64,000 nucleotides of DNA from Kitasatospora sp. NBC_00240 (GCF_026342405.1 NZ_JAPEMU010000001.1:5208001-5272000), one strand, 5' to 3'. Positions 17,901 to 25,929 are shown, counted from the first letter of the stretch. Numbers and translations: made by a program. Notes: a model not told the origin generated them from the letters alone.

Positions 17901-19188
17901 TGACGGTGCGGCGGTTGGCGACCGAGGCGACCGGGTTGGTGCAGATGATCCAGCAGGCCTTGATGTCCCCGGCGGCCATCCGCTCGAACATCTCGACGGT
18001 GCCGCGGCCGACGTCGGTGCGCAGGGTGTCCGGGGGCAGGCCCCAGAGGTCCTCGGTGAAGGCCCGGTCGGCGTCGACCAGGACCGAGCGCTGCCCGGGC
18101 AGGCCCGGGCCCATGTAGCCCATCTCGCGGCCGCCCATCGCGTTGGGCTGCCCGGTCAGCGACAGCGGACCGGAGCCCGGGCGGCAGATCGCGCCGGTGG
18201 CCAGGTGCAGGTTCACCAGCGCGTTGGTGTTCCAGGTGCCGTGGGTGGACTGGTTGAGGCCCATCGTCCAGCAGCTCGTCCACTCGCCGGCCTCGCCGAT
18301 CCAGCGCGCGGCCAGCCGGATGTCGGCCTCCGGTATCCCGGTGATCTCCGCGACCCGCGCCGGCCCGTAGTCCGCCAGGAAGCCCGGCATCACCTCCCAG
18401 CCCTGCGTGAAGGCCGAGATGAACTCCCGGTCGATGTGCCCGTCCGCCACCAGCAGGTGCAGCAGCCCGTTCAGCAACGCCAGATCGGTACCGGGCCTGA
18501 TCTGCAGGAACAGGTCCGCCTTGTCCGCGGTGGCGGTGCGCCGCGGGTCCACCACGATCAGCTTCGCCCCCGCCGACCTCACCCGCTCCGTCATCCGCAG
18601 GAACAGGATCGGATGGCAGTCGGCCATGTTCGCGCCGATCACGAAGAACACGTCCGCGCGCTCGAAGTCCTGGTACGACCCCGGCGGCCCGTCCGCCCCC
18701 AACGACAGCTTGTAACCCGTACCGGCCGACGCCATGCACAACCGCGAGTTCGACTCGATCTGGTTCGTCCGCACGAACCCCTTCGCCAACTTGTTCGCCA
18801 GGTACTGCGCCTCGATCGACATCTGCCCGGACACGTAGAACGACAACCCGTCCGGCCCGTGCTCCTCCAGGACCGCCCGCAACCGCCGCGCGGTCTCGCC
18901 GATCGCCGCGTCCACGTCGGTGGGCACGGCGGGTTCGTCCCGGGCGGTGCGCACCAGTGCCGTCCCCAGCCGGCCGGGCGCGGCCAGCATGTCCGCGTGG
19001 GTGGCGCCCTTGGTGCAGAGCCGCCCGCGGTTCGCCGGGTGGGCCTTGTCCCCCGACACCTTGACCACCGTGCGCCGCCCGGTACCGGTGTCCACCGTGA
19101 CGTCGAGCAGGATCCCGCAGCCCACGCCGCAGTACGAGCAGACGGTCTTCACCGGGTCGGTGGCGCTCGTCGGGTTCGGTGCCGTCAC
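14953..19188 (-). CDS. Bifunctional assimilatory nitrate reductase / sulfite-reductase-type flavoprotein
   Basis: A 1411-residue fusion that reduces nitrate to nitrite in the cytoplasm with NAD(P)H. GTG 19188 is chosen because AAGGGG lies upstream and homology begins at MTAPNPTS. The N-terminal half is a bis-MGD molybdoenzyme: a 4Fe-4S site at Cys17, Cys20, Cys24 and Cys58, the catalytic domains to about 560, and a dinucleotide-binding domain at about 600-700 (VLNTGRLQHQWHTLTKTGK). From about 860 there is a flavodoxin-like FMN domain (VILWASQTGNAEEV), then CysJ-type FAD (RLYSISSSP) and NADP domains ending in VRDVY. The fusion replaces a separate electron donor and is typical of actinomycetes. 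A GlnR-like operator array lies upstream. Nitrite reductase and transporter genes are not adjacent. Confidence 0.95.
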   Translation of the reverse strand: MTAPNPTSATDPVKTVCSYCGVGCGILLDVTVDTGTGRRTVVKVSGDKAHPANRGRLCTKGATHADMLAAPGRLGTALVRTARDEPAVPTDVDAAIGETARRLRAVLEEHGPDGLSFYVSGQMSIEAQYLANKLAKGFVRTNQIESNSRLCMASAGTGYKLSLGADGPPGSYQDFERADVFFVIGANMADCHPILFLRMTERVRSAGAKLIVVDPRRTATADKADLFLQIRPGTDLALLNGLLHLLVADGHIDREFISAFTQGWEVMPGFLADYGPARVAEITGIPEADIRLAARWIGEAGEWTSCWTMGLNQSTHGTWNTNALVNLHLATGAICRPGSGPLSLTGQPNAMGGREMGYMGPGLPGQRSVLVDADRAFTEDLWGLPPDTLRTDVGRGTVEMFERMAAGDIKACWIICTNPVASVANRRTVIAGLEAAELVITQDVFTDTETNAYADIVLPAAMWAESEGVMINSERNLTLLPGVIDPPGQATPDWQLIARVACEMGFAEAFSYTCAEEVFDELRRAWNPETGWDLRGVTYERLRGTPVQWPAAPGGPDRNPIRYLDDGAGRSAAENPDGTRPRLHFPTPSGKAQFFARPHLPAAELPDDDYPFVLNTGRLQHQWHTLTKTGKVAKLNKLNPGPFVELHPEDARRLGIAEHDHVEIASRRGRAVLPAVVTDRVRPGNCFAPFHWNDLFGEYLSVNAVTNDAVDPLSFQPEFKACAVSLTKVAAPARPGSDRRPAEATPAPAAPATVPVQALQGAGAAALLAGALGVADLVPPAFDADERRYLAGYLAGLGSAERPGAGGAVPVLPVEAPLDPDRARWVNGLLAGLFSRAPLDPPAPAAAAGGGAGVPGGNGPSSEVVILWASQTGNAEEVAAGAARRLTEAGWVPRVLSMADSTPGSLPPGAPVLLITSTFGDGEAPDNGAGFWDALTADGHPGIGGLQYSVLALGDSSYDDFCGHGRRIDQRLGELGATRLAPRVDCEPDYHRAAARWLEEVLAALAAQRAARARAAARLSATPPSATAGSGYSKTSPFATLLVGNRVLSLPGSAKEVRQFAFDTRGREHGGLAYEAGDALGVWPANCPELVAEWLAVTGLDPDDDVLLTGGGAAGPAAVPLGEALRTRLEIARITPDLLRFVAERTGDRDLKRLLRPDNKGELARWSWGRQAVDVVGAHPVRATAQEWGGVLKRLQPRLYSISSSPLAHPGEVRLTVSVVRYAGETGRDRKGVCSTYLADAADDGPVPVFVQRSPHFRPPADPTAPMVMVGPGTGVAPFVGFLEERQALGHTGPNWLFFGEQREATDFYYREELEGFRRGGHLDRLDLAFSRDQRAKIYVQDRMREHGPRLWDWLRGGAHFYVCGDAGRMAKDVDQTLRDIAVTHGGLTEEEAAGYLKQLAAEKRYVRDVY

Positions 19189-19290
19189 GGGCAGACCCCT
19201 TCTCGGAAGACCGCGGTGTACCGCCCGCACGGCAGGGGCACGGTCGGCCGTCGGTGGGCGTGTCCTGCAGGGGGACCGTAGACGGTGCCG

Positions 19291-19328
19291 GTTGCGCTGA
19301 CGTCACAGCGCCCGTGGCCAGGGGTTAC
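19291..19328 (-). promoter_or_regulatory. Candidate GlnR operator array upstream of nitrate reductase
   Basis: Read on the minus strand, four 5-mers occur at exact 11-bp steps: GTAAC, CCACG, GTGAC and GCAAC, each separated by 6 nt. The GTnAC-n6-GnAAC layout is that of GlnR boxes in streptomycetes. It lies about 103-140 bp upstream of the GTG start at 19188. GlnR is known to control nitrate assimilation genes in Streptomyces, so function and position agree. Confidence 0.6.
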
Positions 19329-19390
19329 GTCGGCCGCACACCCCTCGCCGCCGGGGTGTGAGCCGGGGCCGGCGACCGTGCGGGCCCCGG

Positions 19391-20118
19391 TTACCGCGGC
19401 ACCTCGATCCCCAGCAGCTCCCGCAGGCCCCGGCGGCCCGCCGGGGTGGTTCGCAGGGCCCGGCCGGTGCCGATCCGCTCCACCCGGTGCAGCTCGAAGG
19501 CGCGCCGGCAGAGCGCGGCGCCGACCGCGCCGGCGAGGTGGGTGCGGCGCTCGGTCCAGTCGAGGCAGCTGCGGACCACCGGTCGGGACCCCGACAGGTC
19601 GGCCGCGGTGATGCCCACGCCGGCGAGCCGGTCCAGGCCCGCCCGGGTGAGGACGAGCCCGGCGTCGTCCGCGACCAGGCCCTGGGCCCGCGCGGCGTCC
19701 GCGACGGCCGCCCCGAGCCGCCCCGAGCCGCTCCGAGCCGCCCGGCGAGATGGTCGTAGCACGTCCGGGCGCGGGCCTCGGTGCCGAGCCGGCCGGACGC
19801 CCGCAGCCCCTCGGTCCCGGCGGGGGCCTTGCCCGGACCGGTCCCGGCCGGCGACCCGGCGGCGTACGAGCAGAGGTCCTCGATCATGGTCGCGGTGGCC
19901 GGGCCGGCCAGCCGGAGGTACCGGTGCCGGCCCTGGCGTTCCTCGGCCAGCAGGCCGCCCGCGACCAGCCGGGACAGCTGCTCGCCGGCGGTGGACGGCG
20001 AGACCCCGGCGTGCCGGGCCAGCTCACCCGCGGTCCAGGCCCGGCCGTCCAGCAGGGCCAGGCAGAACGCGGCCCGGGTGTGGTCGGCGAGCAGTCCGGC
20101 GATCCCGGCGAGTGACAT
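19391..20118 (-). pseudogene. ArsR-like winged-helix regulator, frameshifted by a 10-bp tandem repeat
   Basis: The N-terminal part (start ATG 20118) reads an ArsR-type winged helix, LARHAGVSPSTAGEQLSRL. About 105 codons later, after CYDHLAGRLGA, the frame is lost. The continuation (VADAARAQGLVADDAGLVL... to the stop at 19391) is in another frame. The break coincides with three tandem copies of a 10-bp unit at 19711-19740. Removing two copies joins the halves into a continuous 235-residue protein, so the family's normal length is restored. Four copies would also be in frame. It is either a fresh pseudogene or a phase-variable gene. Assembly error must also be considered. Confidence 0.8.
19711..19740. 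repeat. 10-bp tandem repeat (3 copies) causing the frameshift
   Basis: The units are CCCCGAGCCG, CCCCGAGCCG and CTCCGAGCCG. They lie inside the ArsR-like gene and the reading frame changes across them. A change by one unit shifts the frame, so copy number sets on or off. Confidence 0.9.
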
Positions 20119-20364
20119 GCGTCCATGATGCGCACCGGACGGTTCGGCGGGCACCGAACGGTGGAACTGTTCGTCCCGAGCACAGGGATGATCCCCCTCG
20201 GGGTCGCGCCCGCCGGGCCCGGTGGGCCGAACCGGGGACCGTCCGGCCCGGTTCCGGGAGCCCGGGCCCGCTGTGTGGTTGGGTGGCAGCCGGGTCGGCG
20301 GCCCGGGCGGCCGGACCGCGCCGGCCGCGCCCCTGCCCGCCGGACCTCAGAGGAAGCAGGTGCC

Positions 20365-20874
20365 ATGTCGGCTCTTCGGGAAGCTCCCGCCGGCGAGCGC
20401 GCCGATCTGCTCCAGTCGCTCGCGCGGCACCGGGGCTTCCTGCGGCAGACCGTCCAGGGCCTCACCGACGAGGAGGCGGCCCGCCGGACCACGGTCAGCG
20501 AACTCTGCCTGGGCGGCCTGATCAAGCATGTGGCCGGCGTCGAGGCCGGCTGGATGCGCTTCGCGGTCGGCGGCGCCGAGGCGATGGCGAGCGAGCCGGT
20601 GGACTGGGAGAACCAGTTCCGGATGATCGGGGACGAGACGCTGGCCGGACTGCTCGACGAGTACGAGCGGGTGGCCCGGCGGACCGACGAACTGGTGGCG
20701 ACCCTGCCCGACCTGGACGCGGCCCATCCGCTCCCGCAGGCGCCCTGGTTCGAGCCCGGGGCGCAGTGGTCGGTACGGCGGGTGGTGCTGCACGTCATCG
20801 CCGAGACCTCGCAGCACGCGGGGCACGCCGACATCATCCGGGAGTCCTTGGACGGCGCCAGGACCATGGGGTAG
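20365..20874 (+). CDS. DinB/DUF664-family protein
   Basis: A 169-residue protein starting at ATG 20365 after AGAGGAAG. It has the DinB four-helix-bundle layout with the metal-binding His triad: one His in LIKHVAGVEAGWM (about 54) and two in HVIAETSQHAGHADIIRE near the end. The Leu/Arg-rich first helix and the late Trp-Ser-VRRVVLHV stretch are family-typical. Related proteins are thiol-dependent (mycothiol/bacillithiol) transferases or isomerases acting in the cytoplasm. The substrate cannot be told. Monocistronic, divergent from the broken ArsR gene. Confidence 0.88.
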   Translation: MSALREAPAGERADLLQSLARHRGFLRQTVQGLTDEEAARRTTVSELCLGGLIKHVAGVEAGWMRFAVGGAEAMASEPVDWENQFRMIGDETLAGLLDEYERVARRTDELVATLPDLDAAHPLPQAPWFEPGAQWSVRRVVLHVIAETSQHAGHADIIRESLDGARTMG

Positions 20875-20978
20875 GTCCCGGCCGACGCCCTTCCGGCACG
20901 GATGGCGGCCCGAGTCCCGCCCCGGGCGGCCGGGGTCTCGCTCCTGTTCCGGATAATCCGCTACGGACCGAGTTGCCT

Positions 20979-21479
20979 ATGCTGGTGGGTATGACCGCCA
21001 TGGCGCCCGCGCGCAACCAACCGGACCTGTCCTTCCTGCTGGACCACACCAGTCACGTCCTGCGGACCCGGATGTCGGCGGCCCTCGCCGAGATCGGGCT
21101 CACCGCCCGGATGCACTGCGTGCTGGTCCACGCCCTGGAGGAGGAGCGCACCCAGATCCAGCTGGCCGAGATCGGCGGCATGGACAAGACCACCATGGTG
21201 GTCACGGTGGACGCGCTGGAGGAGGCCGGTCTCGCCGAGCGCCGCCCGTCCGCCAAGGACCGGCGGGCCCGGATCATCGCGGTCACCGAGGAGGGGGCGC
21301 GGGTGGCCGGGCAGAGCCAGTCGATCGTGGACGAGGTGCACCGGGAGGCGCTGGCGGAGCTGTCCGAGGGCGAGCGGGAGGTCTTCCTGCGGATGCTGAA
21401 CCGCCTGGTCGGCGGGCCGTTGGCGACCCCGGTGGAGAATCCCCAGCCGGTCCGCCGGGCGCGTCAGCGCAGCAAGTAG
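20979..21479 (+). CDS. MarR-family regulator
   Basis: A 166-residue winged-helix protein. ATG 20979 and ATG 20991 are both possible; GGTGGG precedes the second. The recognition helix region is IQLAEIGGMDKTTMVVTVDALEEAGL and the wing RRPSAKDRRARIIAVTEEG, the classic MarR DxR wing. The downstream DHA2 exporter (74 bp away, same strand) is the probable target, making a drug-responsive repressor/exporter pair. Shared GCTACGG motifs occur in front of both genes. Confidence 0.92.
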   Translation: MLVGMTAMAPARNQPDLSFLLDHTSHVLRTRMSAALAEIGLTARMHCVLVHALEEERTQIQLAEIGGMDKTTMVVTVDALEEAGLAERRPSAKDRRARIIAVTEEGARVAGQSQSIVDEVHREALAELSEGEREVFLRMLNRLVGGPLATPVENPQPVRRARQRSK

Positions 21480-21497
21480 GTCCGAAGAGGATCGTCT

Positions 21498-21519
21498 ATT
21501 ACGGAACTATCTGCTACGG
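21498..21519. promoter_or_regulatory. Candidate MarR operator before the DHA2 exporter
   Basis: Directly repeated ATTACGG (21498-21504) and GCTACGG (21513-21519) lie in the 74-bp gap between the marR gene and the exporter. GCTACGG also occurs at 20960-20966, just upstream of the marR start. A shared 7-mer in both promoters suggests one regulator binds both. Confidence 0.4.
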
Positions 21520-21553
21520 TCTTTCTTGTTGACCCATTCGACGGGAGAGACCC

Positions 21554-23044
21554 ATGCCTGCCACGTCCGTAGTCTCCGATTCCCCCGACACCACCCCGCT
21601 CCCCGCACCCACCACCCCCTCCGGGTCCCGGTCGCGCGGGCTCGCCCTCGCGGTGATCGCCAGCGGGATGCTGATGGTCGTCCTCGACGGCAGCGTCGTG
21701 ACCGTGGCGATGCCGGCCGTCCAGCGGGACCTGGGCTTCTCCCCGGCGGGGCTGAGCTGGGTGGTCAACGCCTACCTGATCGCCTTCGGCAGCCTGCTGC
21801 TGCTGGCCGGGCGGCTCGGCGACCTGCTCGGCCGCAAGCGGATGTTCCTGGCCGGCACCGCGGTGTTCACCGCCGCCTCGCTCCTGGCGGGCGTGGCCGG
21901 CTCACCGGTCGTGCTGGTCCTCGCCCGCTTCCTGCAGGGGGTCGGCAGTGCGATGGCCGCCGCCGTCAGCCTCGGCATCCTGGTGACGCTGTTCGTGGAG
22001 CCTGCCGAGCGGGCGCGGGCGATCGCCGTCTTCAGCTTCACCGGCGCGGCCGGCGCCTCGATCGGCCAGGTGCTCGGCGGCGTGCTCACCGACGCGCTCA
22101 ACTGGCACTGGATCTTCATCATCAACCTGCCGATCGGGCTGGCGGCGCTGGCCGGCGCCAAGCTGGTGCTCCCGGCGGACAAGGGCTCCGGCCTCGCGGC
22201 GGGGGCCGACGTGATCGGCGCGCTGCTCGTCACCGCCGGGCTGATGCTGGGGATCTACACCGTCGTCAAGGTCGGCGAGCAGGGCTGGACCTCGGCCCGG
22301 ACACTCGGCCTCGGCGCGCTCTCCGTCGCTCTGCTGGTCGGCTTCGTCGTCCGGCAGGCCACCGCGCGGACCCCGCTGATGCCGCTGCGGATCCTCCGGC
22401 CGCGCGGGGTCCGGGGCGCCAACCTGGTGCAGATCCTGATGGTCGCCGCGTTGTTCTCCTTCCAGGTGCTGGTCGCCCTGTACCTGCAGCAGGTGCTCGG
22501 CTACAGCGCCGCCCGGACGGGCCTCGCGATGCTCCCGGCTGCCGTGGTGATCGGCGTGGTGTCGCTCGGCGTATCCGCCCGCCTCAACGCCCGCTTCGGC
22601 GAGCGGAACGTCCTGCTGGCGGGGCTGGCCCTGCTGGTCGGCGTCCTCGGCCTGCTGGTCCGGATCCCCGTGCACGCCGACTACGTCACCGACCTGCTCC
22701 CGGTGATGCTGCTCGCGGCGGGCTTCGGGCTCGCCCTGCCCGCGCTGACCACGCTCGGGATGTCCGGCGCCGGGGCCGACGACGCCGGGCTCGCGTCCGG
22801 GCTGTTCAACACCACCCAGCAGATCGGCATGGCGCTGGGGGTCGCGGTGCTCTCCACGCTGGCCGCGTCCCGCACCGGCGGTCTGCTCGCGGCCGGCCGG
22901 AACCGGGCCGAGGCGCTGACCGGCGGCTACCACCTCGCGTTCGCGGTCGGGGCCGGACTGCTCGTCACCGCCTTCGTGCTGGCCCTCGTGATGCTCCGCG
23001 CGCCGAAGGAGGCCGCCCAGCCGGCCGCGCCGCAGGGGATCTGA
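21554..23044 (+). CDS. DHA2-family MFS exporter
   Basis: A 496-residue membrane protein, ATG 21554 preceded by GGGAGAGA. It has fourteen predicted helices. Family marks are MVVLDGSVVTVAMPAVQRDLGF in helix 1 (the DHA2 substrate/proton region), motif A GRLGDLLGRKRMF, and a C-terminal half ending in FVLALVMLRAPKEA. Likely induced through the upstream MarR protein. The substrate is unknown. A 15-bp direct repeat spans its stop codon, and a long hairpin follows. Confidence 0.92.
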   Translation: MPATSVVSDSPDTTPLPAPTTPSGSRSRGLALAVIASGMLMVVLDGSVVTVAMPAVQRDLGFSPAGLSWVVNAYLIAFGSLLLLAGRLGDLLGRKRMFLAGTAVFTAASLLAGVAGSPVVLVLARFLQGVGSAMAAAVSLGILVTLFVEPAERARAIAVFSFTGAAGASIGQVLGGVLTDALNWHWIFIINLPIGLAALAGAKLVLPADKGSGLAAGADVIGALLVTAGLMLGIYTVVKVGEQGWTSARTLGLGALSVALLVGFVVRQATARTPLMPLRILRPRGVRGANLVQILMVAALFSFQVLVALYLQQVLGYSAARTGLAMLPAAVVIGVVSLGVSARLNARFGERNVLLAGLALLVGVLGLLVRIPVHADYVTDLLPVMLLAAGFGLALPALTTLGMSGAGADDAGLASGLFNTTQQIGMALGVAVLSTLAASRTGGLLAAGRNRAEALTGGYHLAFAVGAGLLVTAFVLALVMLRAPKEAAQPAAPQGI

Positions 23045-23083
23045 CGCGAGGTCCGACGGGCTCCGCGACAGGGGATCTGACGC
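23033..23083. repeat. 15-bp direct repeat around the exporter stop codon
   Basis: CAGGGGATCTGACGC occurs at 23033-23047, covering the stop codon, and again exactly at 23069-23083. This looks like a local 36-bp duplication that has partly diverged. Confidence 0.8.
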
Positions 23084-23089
23084 AGGGTC

Positions 23090-23131
23090 GGGCGGGCCTG
23101 ACGTCTCCGGCCGGAGGCGTCGGGCCCGCCC
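23090..23131. terminator. Long hairpin between convergent exporter and TetR genes
   Basis: An inverted repeat of about 19 bp including two G-U pairs, with a GGCC loop at 23109-23112, lies 22 nt before the TetR stop codon. It can serve both directions. Confidence 0.75.
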
Positions 23132-23152
23132 GCGTGCTCGGCCGGCGGGCGG

Positions 23153-23854
23153 TCAGCGCGCGCTGTTCGGGCCCAGCTCCCGCAGCACCCCGCCGAGTTC
23201 GCCGGCGGTGAGCGGCGGCGCGGGCAGCGCGGGGCCGGCGGCCCCGGCCCGCAGGCCGTCCAGGAGCAGGGCCAGGTAGCGGCGCCAGGCGGCGGGTGCG
23301 GTGGCGGCCAGCGCGGGGACGGCCCGGCCGAGGGCGGCCAGCGAGAACAGCAGGTCCTCGGTGGTGACGTCGCCGCGGACGGTGCCCTGCCGCTGGGCCC
23401 GCCGGAGCAGCAGGTCGACCGTCTCCCGGTTGCTCACGTGCAGGGTCTCCAGCGAGGCGACGCCCTCGATCGCCGTGGTCATCAGGTCGGTGGTGCCGCG
23501 GTCGGCGGCCAGGCCGGCGAAGACCACGTCGACGTACGCGGTGAGGCCGGCCCAGGCGTCCTCGCTCTCCCGGGCCCGCTCGCCGGCCCGGAGGGTCTCG
23601 GCCAGCGAGTCGTGGAACACCGCCTCGATCAGGGCCGCCCGGCTCGGGAAGTGCCGGTACAGGGTGGCGTTGCCGACGCCGGCGCGGCGGGCGATCTCGT
23701 CCAGCGGCGCGTCCAGCCCCTGCTCGGCGAAGGCCTCCCGGGCGGCGGTGGTCAGCAGCTCGCGATTGCGGCGGGCGTCCCGCCGCAGGGCCGGCGGGCG
23801 GCGGCCGGCGGGCGGCTCCGGGCTGGTCGCCGGGTGCTGTTCCTCGGTGCTCAA
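23153..23854 (-). CDS. TetR/AcrR-family repressor
   Basis: A 233-residue protein if started at TTG 23854, where AGGGAG lies 5 nt upstream and the reading MSTEEQHP is typical. GTG 23860 or ATG 23884 are in frame, but the ATG lies inside an operator. The TetR HTH is at about 35-80 (LDEIARRAGVGNATLYRHFPSRAALIEAVF). The C-terminal domain is of the SCO1712/TetR_C33-like kind with a helix ending in RYLALLLDGLRAG. Two copies of a palindrome lie in its promoter and in front of the divergent patatin gene, so it probably represses both. Confidence 0.9.
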   Translation of the reverse strand: MSTEEQHPATSPEPPAGRRPPALRRDARRNRELLTTAAREAFAEQGLDAPLDEIARRAGVGNATLYRHFPSRAALIEAVFHDSLAETLRAGERARESEDAWAGLTAYVDVVFAGLAADRGTTDLMTTAIEGVASLETLHVSNRETVDLLLRRAQRQGTVRGDVTTEDLLFSLAALGRAVPALAATAPAAWRRYLALLLDGLRAGAAGPALPAPPLTAGELGGVLRELGPNSAR

Positions 23855-23874
23855 GGCCACTCCCTGGATGGATT

Positions 23875-23934
23875 CGGGGAGCATTCCCCGGTTCGGATGT
23901 TATCGTGCTCGGCACAAGCGGGGAGTTATCCCCG
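23875..23934. promoter_or_regulatory. Twin TetR operators in the divergent promoter
   Basis: CGGGGAGCATTCCCCG at 23875-23890 and CGGGGAGTTATCCCCG at 23919-23934 are perfect 6-4-6 palindromes. Their starts are 44 bp apart, about four helical turns, so they lie on the same DNA face. They sit between the TetR gene and the patatin remnant. Confidence 0.75.
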
Positions 23935-23963
23935 TTTCATTCTCCGGGGACGGGCGGGCGGAC

Positions 23964-24492
23964 ATGGAACAGCGCGCACTGGTGATCGGCGGCGGCGGGA
24001 TCGTCGGCTGCGCCTGGGCGGCCGGCCTGCTGGCCGGCCTGGCACAGGCCGGCGCCGACCTCTCCGGCGCCGACCAGTTCATCGGCACCTCGGCCGGCGC
24101 CGTCCTGGGCACCCAGCTGGCCTCCGGAGCCACGCCGGAGGAGCTCCGCCGACAGCAGCTCGGCGACCCGGCGGACGCGCCGGCCGTCGGCATCACCGCC
24201 GTCCAGGGCGCCAGGTTCCTGCTCGACCGCCAACGCCGACCTGGCGCGCGGCCACCGCCGGATCGTGGTGATCGCGCCGGTGCCCAGCCCGCCCGGCCCG
24301 AGCGCCGCCCGGCAGGTGGCCGAGCTGCGGGACGGCGGCGCCGAGGTCGCCCTGCTCGTCCCGGGGCGGGAGGCCCGCCGGGTGTTCGGCCGCAAGCTGA
24401 TGGACCCCGCCCGCCGGGCCGCCGCAGCCCGCGCCGGCCATGCGGAGGGCCTGGCCCGGGCCGCCGCGGTGGTCGCCGTGTGGCAGGGCTGA
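23964..24492 (+). pseudogene. Patatin-like phospholipase with an internal deletion
   Basis: The first 86 codons read a normal patatin N-terminus: the oxyanion loop GGGGIVGCAWAAG and the nucleophile elbow GTSAG. After ARFLLD (about 24222) the sequence joins directly to the C-terminal part (TANADLARGHRRIVVIAP) in a different frame, which then runs to the TGA at 24492. In intact patatins about 150 residues lie between these parts, including the catalytic Asp-Gly-Gly. Those are missing here, so the product cannot be active. The promoter with its TetR operators is still intact. The flanking frame beyond the junction is nonsense. Confidence 0.8.
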
Positions 24493-24621
24493 GTACGGCC
24501 GGACGGGGCCGAGCGGGGGGGCGAGCGGGGGCCGACGGACGGGGGCTCAGCCGGCCGGACGGGCGGGGGCGGGGTGCTTGGGCCTGCGCCGGGGTGCGGC
24601 CCGGCCCGGGCTGTACCGGCG

Positions 24622-25929
24622 TCAGTCCAGGCTGGACCGCAGGGCCGTCACCCGGTCCGCGGCGGCCGTGAACTCCTCGCGGTCGAGCCGGCCGCTGCTC
24701 AGAGCCTCGGCGAGGGCCGCCGCGGCCTGTTCGCCCTGGCCGGTGTCCCGGGCCGAGCAGAGCAGCAGGTCCATGCCGGCGAGGGCGGCCGCCACCGCGC
24801 GCCGGCCGGTGGTGCCGACCGCCTGCAGGGCGCCCGCCTCCAGCGCGTCCGTGATGGTCACGCCCTCGAACCCGATCCGCTCCCGCAGCTCCCGCTCCAC
24901 CACGGTGGTCGACAGGCCGGCCGGGTGGTCCGGGTCCAGGGCCGGGTAGACGGCCCAGGACAGCATGACGAGCCCGACGCCCGCCGCGACGGCGTCGGGG
25001 TAGGGCGCCTCGTCCACGTCGCGCAGCCGGCTCAGGCCGGCCGGCAGGGTCACCGGGCCGGTGTCGGTGTTGCTGTTCGCCGGTGCCGTGCCGAGCCCCG
25101 GGAAGTGTTTGGCGGTGGCGGCGACACCGGTCCGCTGCTGGGCCTTGATGAACGCCGTGCCGAGGGCCGTGACGACGTCGGGGTCGGAGCTGAACGAGCG
25201 CTCGGCGTGGTCGGCGAAGTTGCCGGGCACGTCGTACACGTCGAGCACGGGGGCAAGGTTGACGTTGAGGCCGACGCCGGCCAGGTTCGTTCCCGCGCCG
25301 GTGCCGGCCGCGGTCGCGGCGGCCACCGGGTCGGCGGCCTGGCCGATCCGGCGGGCGGACAGTTCGGGGGCGCCGGGCAGTCGCCGGACCAGGCCGCCCT
25401 CCTGATCGGTCATCAGCAGCAGCGGGGCCTGGACCGGACTCTGCTGCTGCGCCTCGCGCAGTTGCCGGACGACCCCGCGCAGCTGCTCAGGGCTGGAGAC
25501 GTTCTCGCCGAAGAAGATCACCCCGGCCACAAGGCCCGCGCGGATGTCCGCCAGCAGGGCGGGCGGCGGTGTCAGGCCCGGGTAGGAGAAGACGACCCGC
25601 CGGCCGGCCAGCTGGGCCGGGGTCGGCTCGTCCGTCCCGTCGCCGGAGCTGTCCGGCGCGGTGGGCTGCGGGGCGGTGGGGTTCAAGGTCGGTGCTCCCC
25701 TGCTCGGGGTCGGGGTCGGGGACGGGGTCGGTACGGGCGTGGCCGCGGAGGTGGCGGTCGGGGTGCCGGCCGCCGGTGCCGAGCCGCTCGGTGCGGCCGG
25801 GCCGCCTGGGGTGGCCGTCGTCCGCGCCGCCCCGGTGACGGTGCCCGGTGGGGCCCCGCAGGATGCCACCGTGCCGGAAGCCAGCAGGAGGGCAAGGGCG
25901 GTGACGACCCATCCGGTCCGCAAAGGCAT
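24622..25929 (-). CDS. Glycoside hydrolase family 3 lipoprotein (NagZ-like)
   Basis: A 435-residue protein. ATG 25929 follows GGAGGAGAAGG and starts a lipoprotein signal (MPLRTGWVV..., lipobox VASC, Cys about 24). A Pro/Thr/Ala-rich linker runs to about 105. The GH3 N-domain follows: LLMTDQEGGLVRRL (about 210), KHFPGLG (about 272), and the nucleophile segment GVTITDALEAGAL with Asp about 359. In NagZ the KHFPGHG motif is followed by an Asp-Ser-His loop; here the loop reads NSNTDTG, so the catalytic His is not obvious. It probably acts outside the membrane on beta-N-acetylhexosaminides of peptidoglycan or chitin. Confidence 0.88.
   Translation of the reverse strand: MPLRTGWVVTALALLLASGTVASCGAPPGTVTGAARTTATPGGPAAPSGSAPAAGTPTATSAATPVPTPSPTPTPSRGAPTLNPTAPQPTAPDSSGDGTDEPTPAQLAGRRVVFSYPGLTPPPALLADIRAGLVAGVIFFGENVSSPEQLRGVVRQLREAQQQSPVQAPLLLMTDQEGGLVRRLPGAPELSARRIGQAADPVAAATAAGTGAGTNLAGVGLNVNLAPVLDVYDVPGNFADHAERSFSSDPDVVTALGTAFIKAQQRTGVAATAKHFPGLGTAPANSNTDTGPVTLPAGLSRLRDVDEAPYPDAVAAGVGLVMLSWAVYPALDPDHPAGLSTTVVERELRERIGFEGVTITDALEAGALQAVGTTGRRAVAAALAGMDLLLCSARDTGQGEQAAAALAEALSSGRLDREEFTAAADRVTALRSSLD

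Noticed and set aside
14560..19281. A 1573-codon open frame on the plus strand opposite the nitrate reductase
   Set aside because: It is an antisense shadow caused by high GC; the minus-strand frame has clear molybdoenzyme and flavoprotein motifs throughout.
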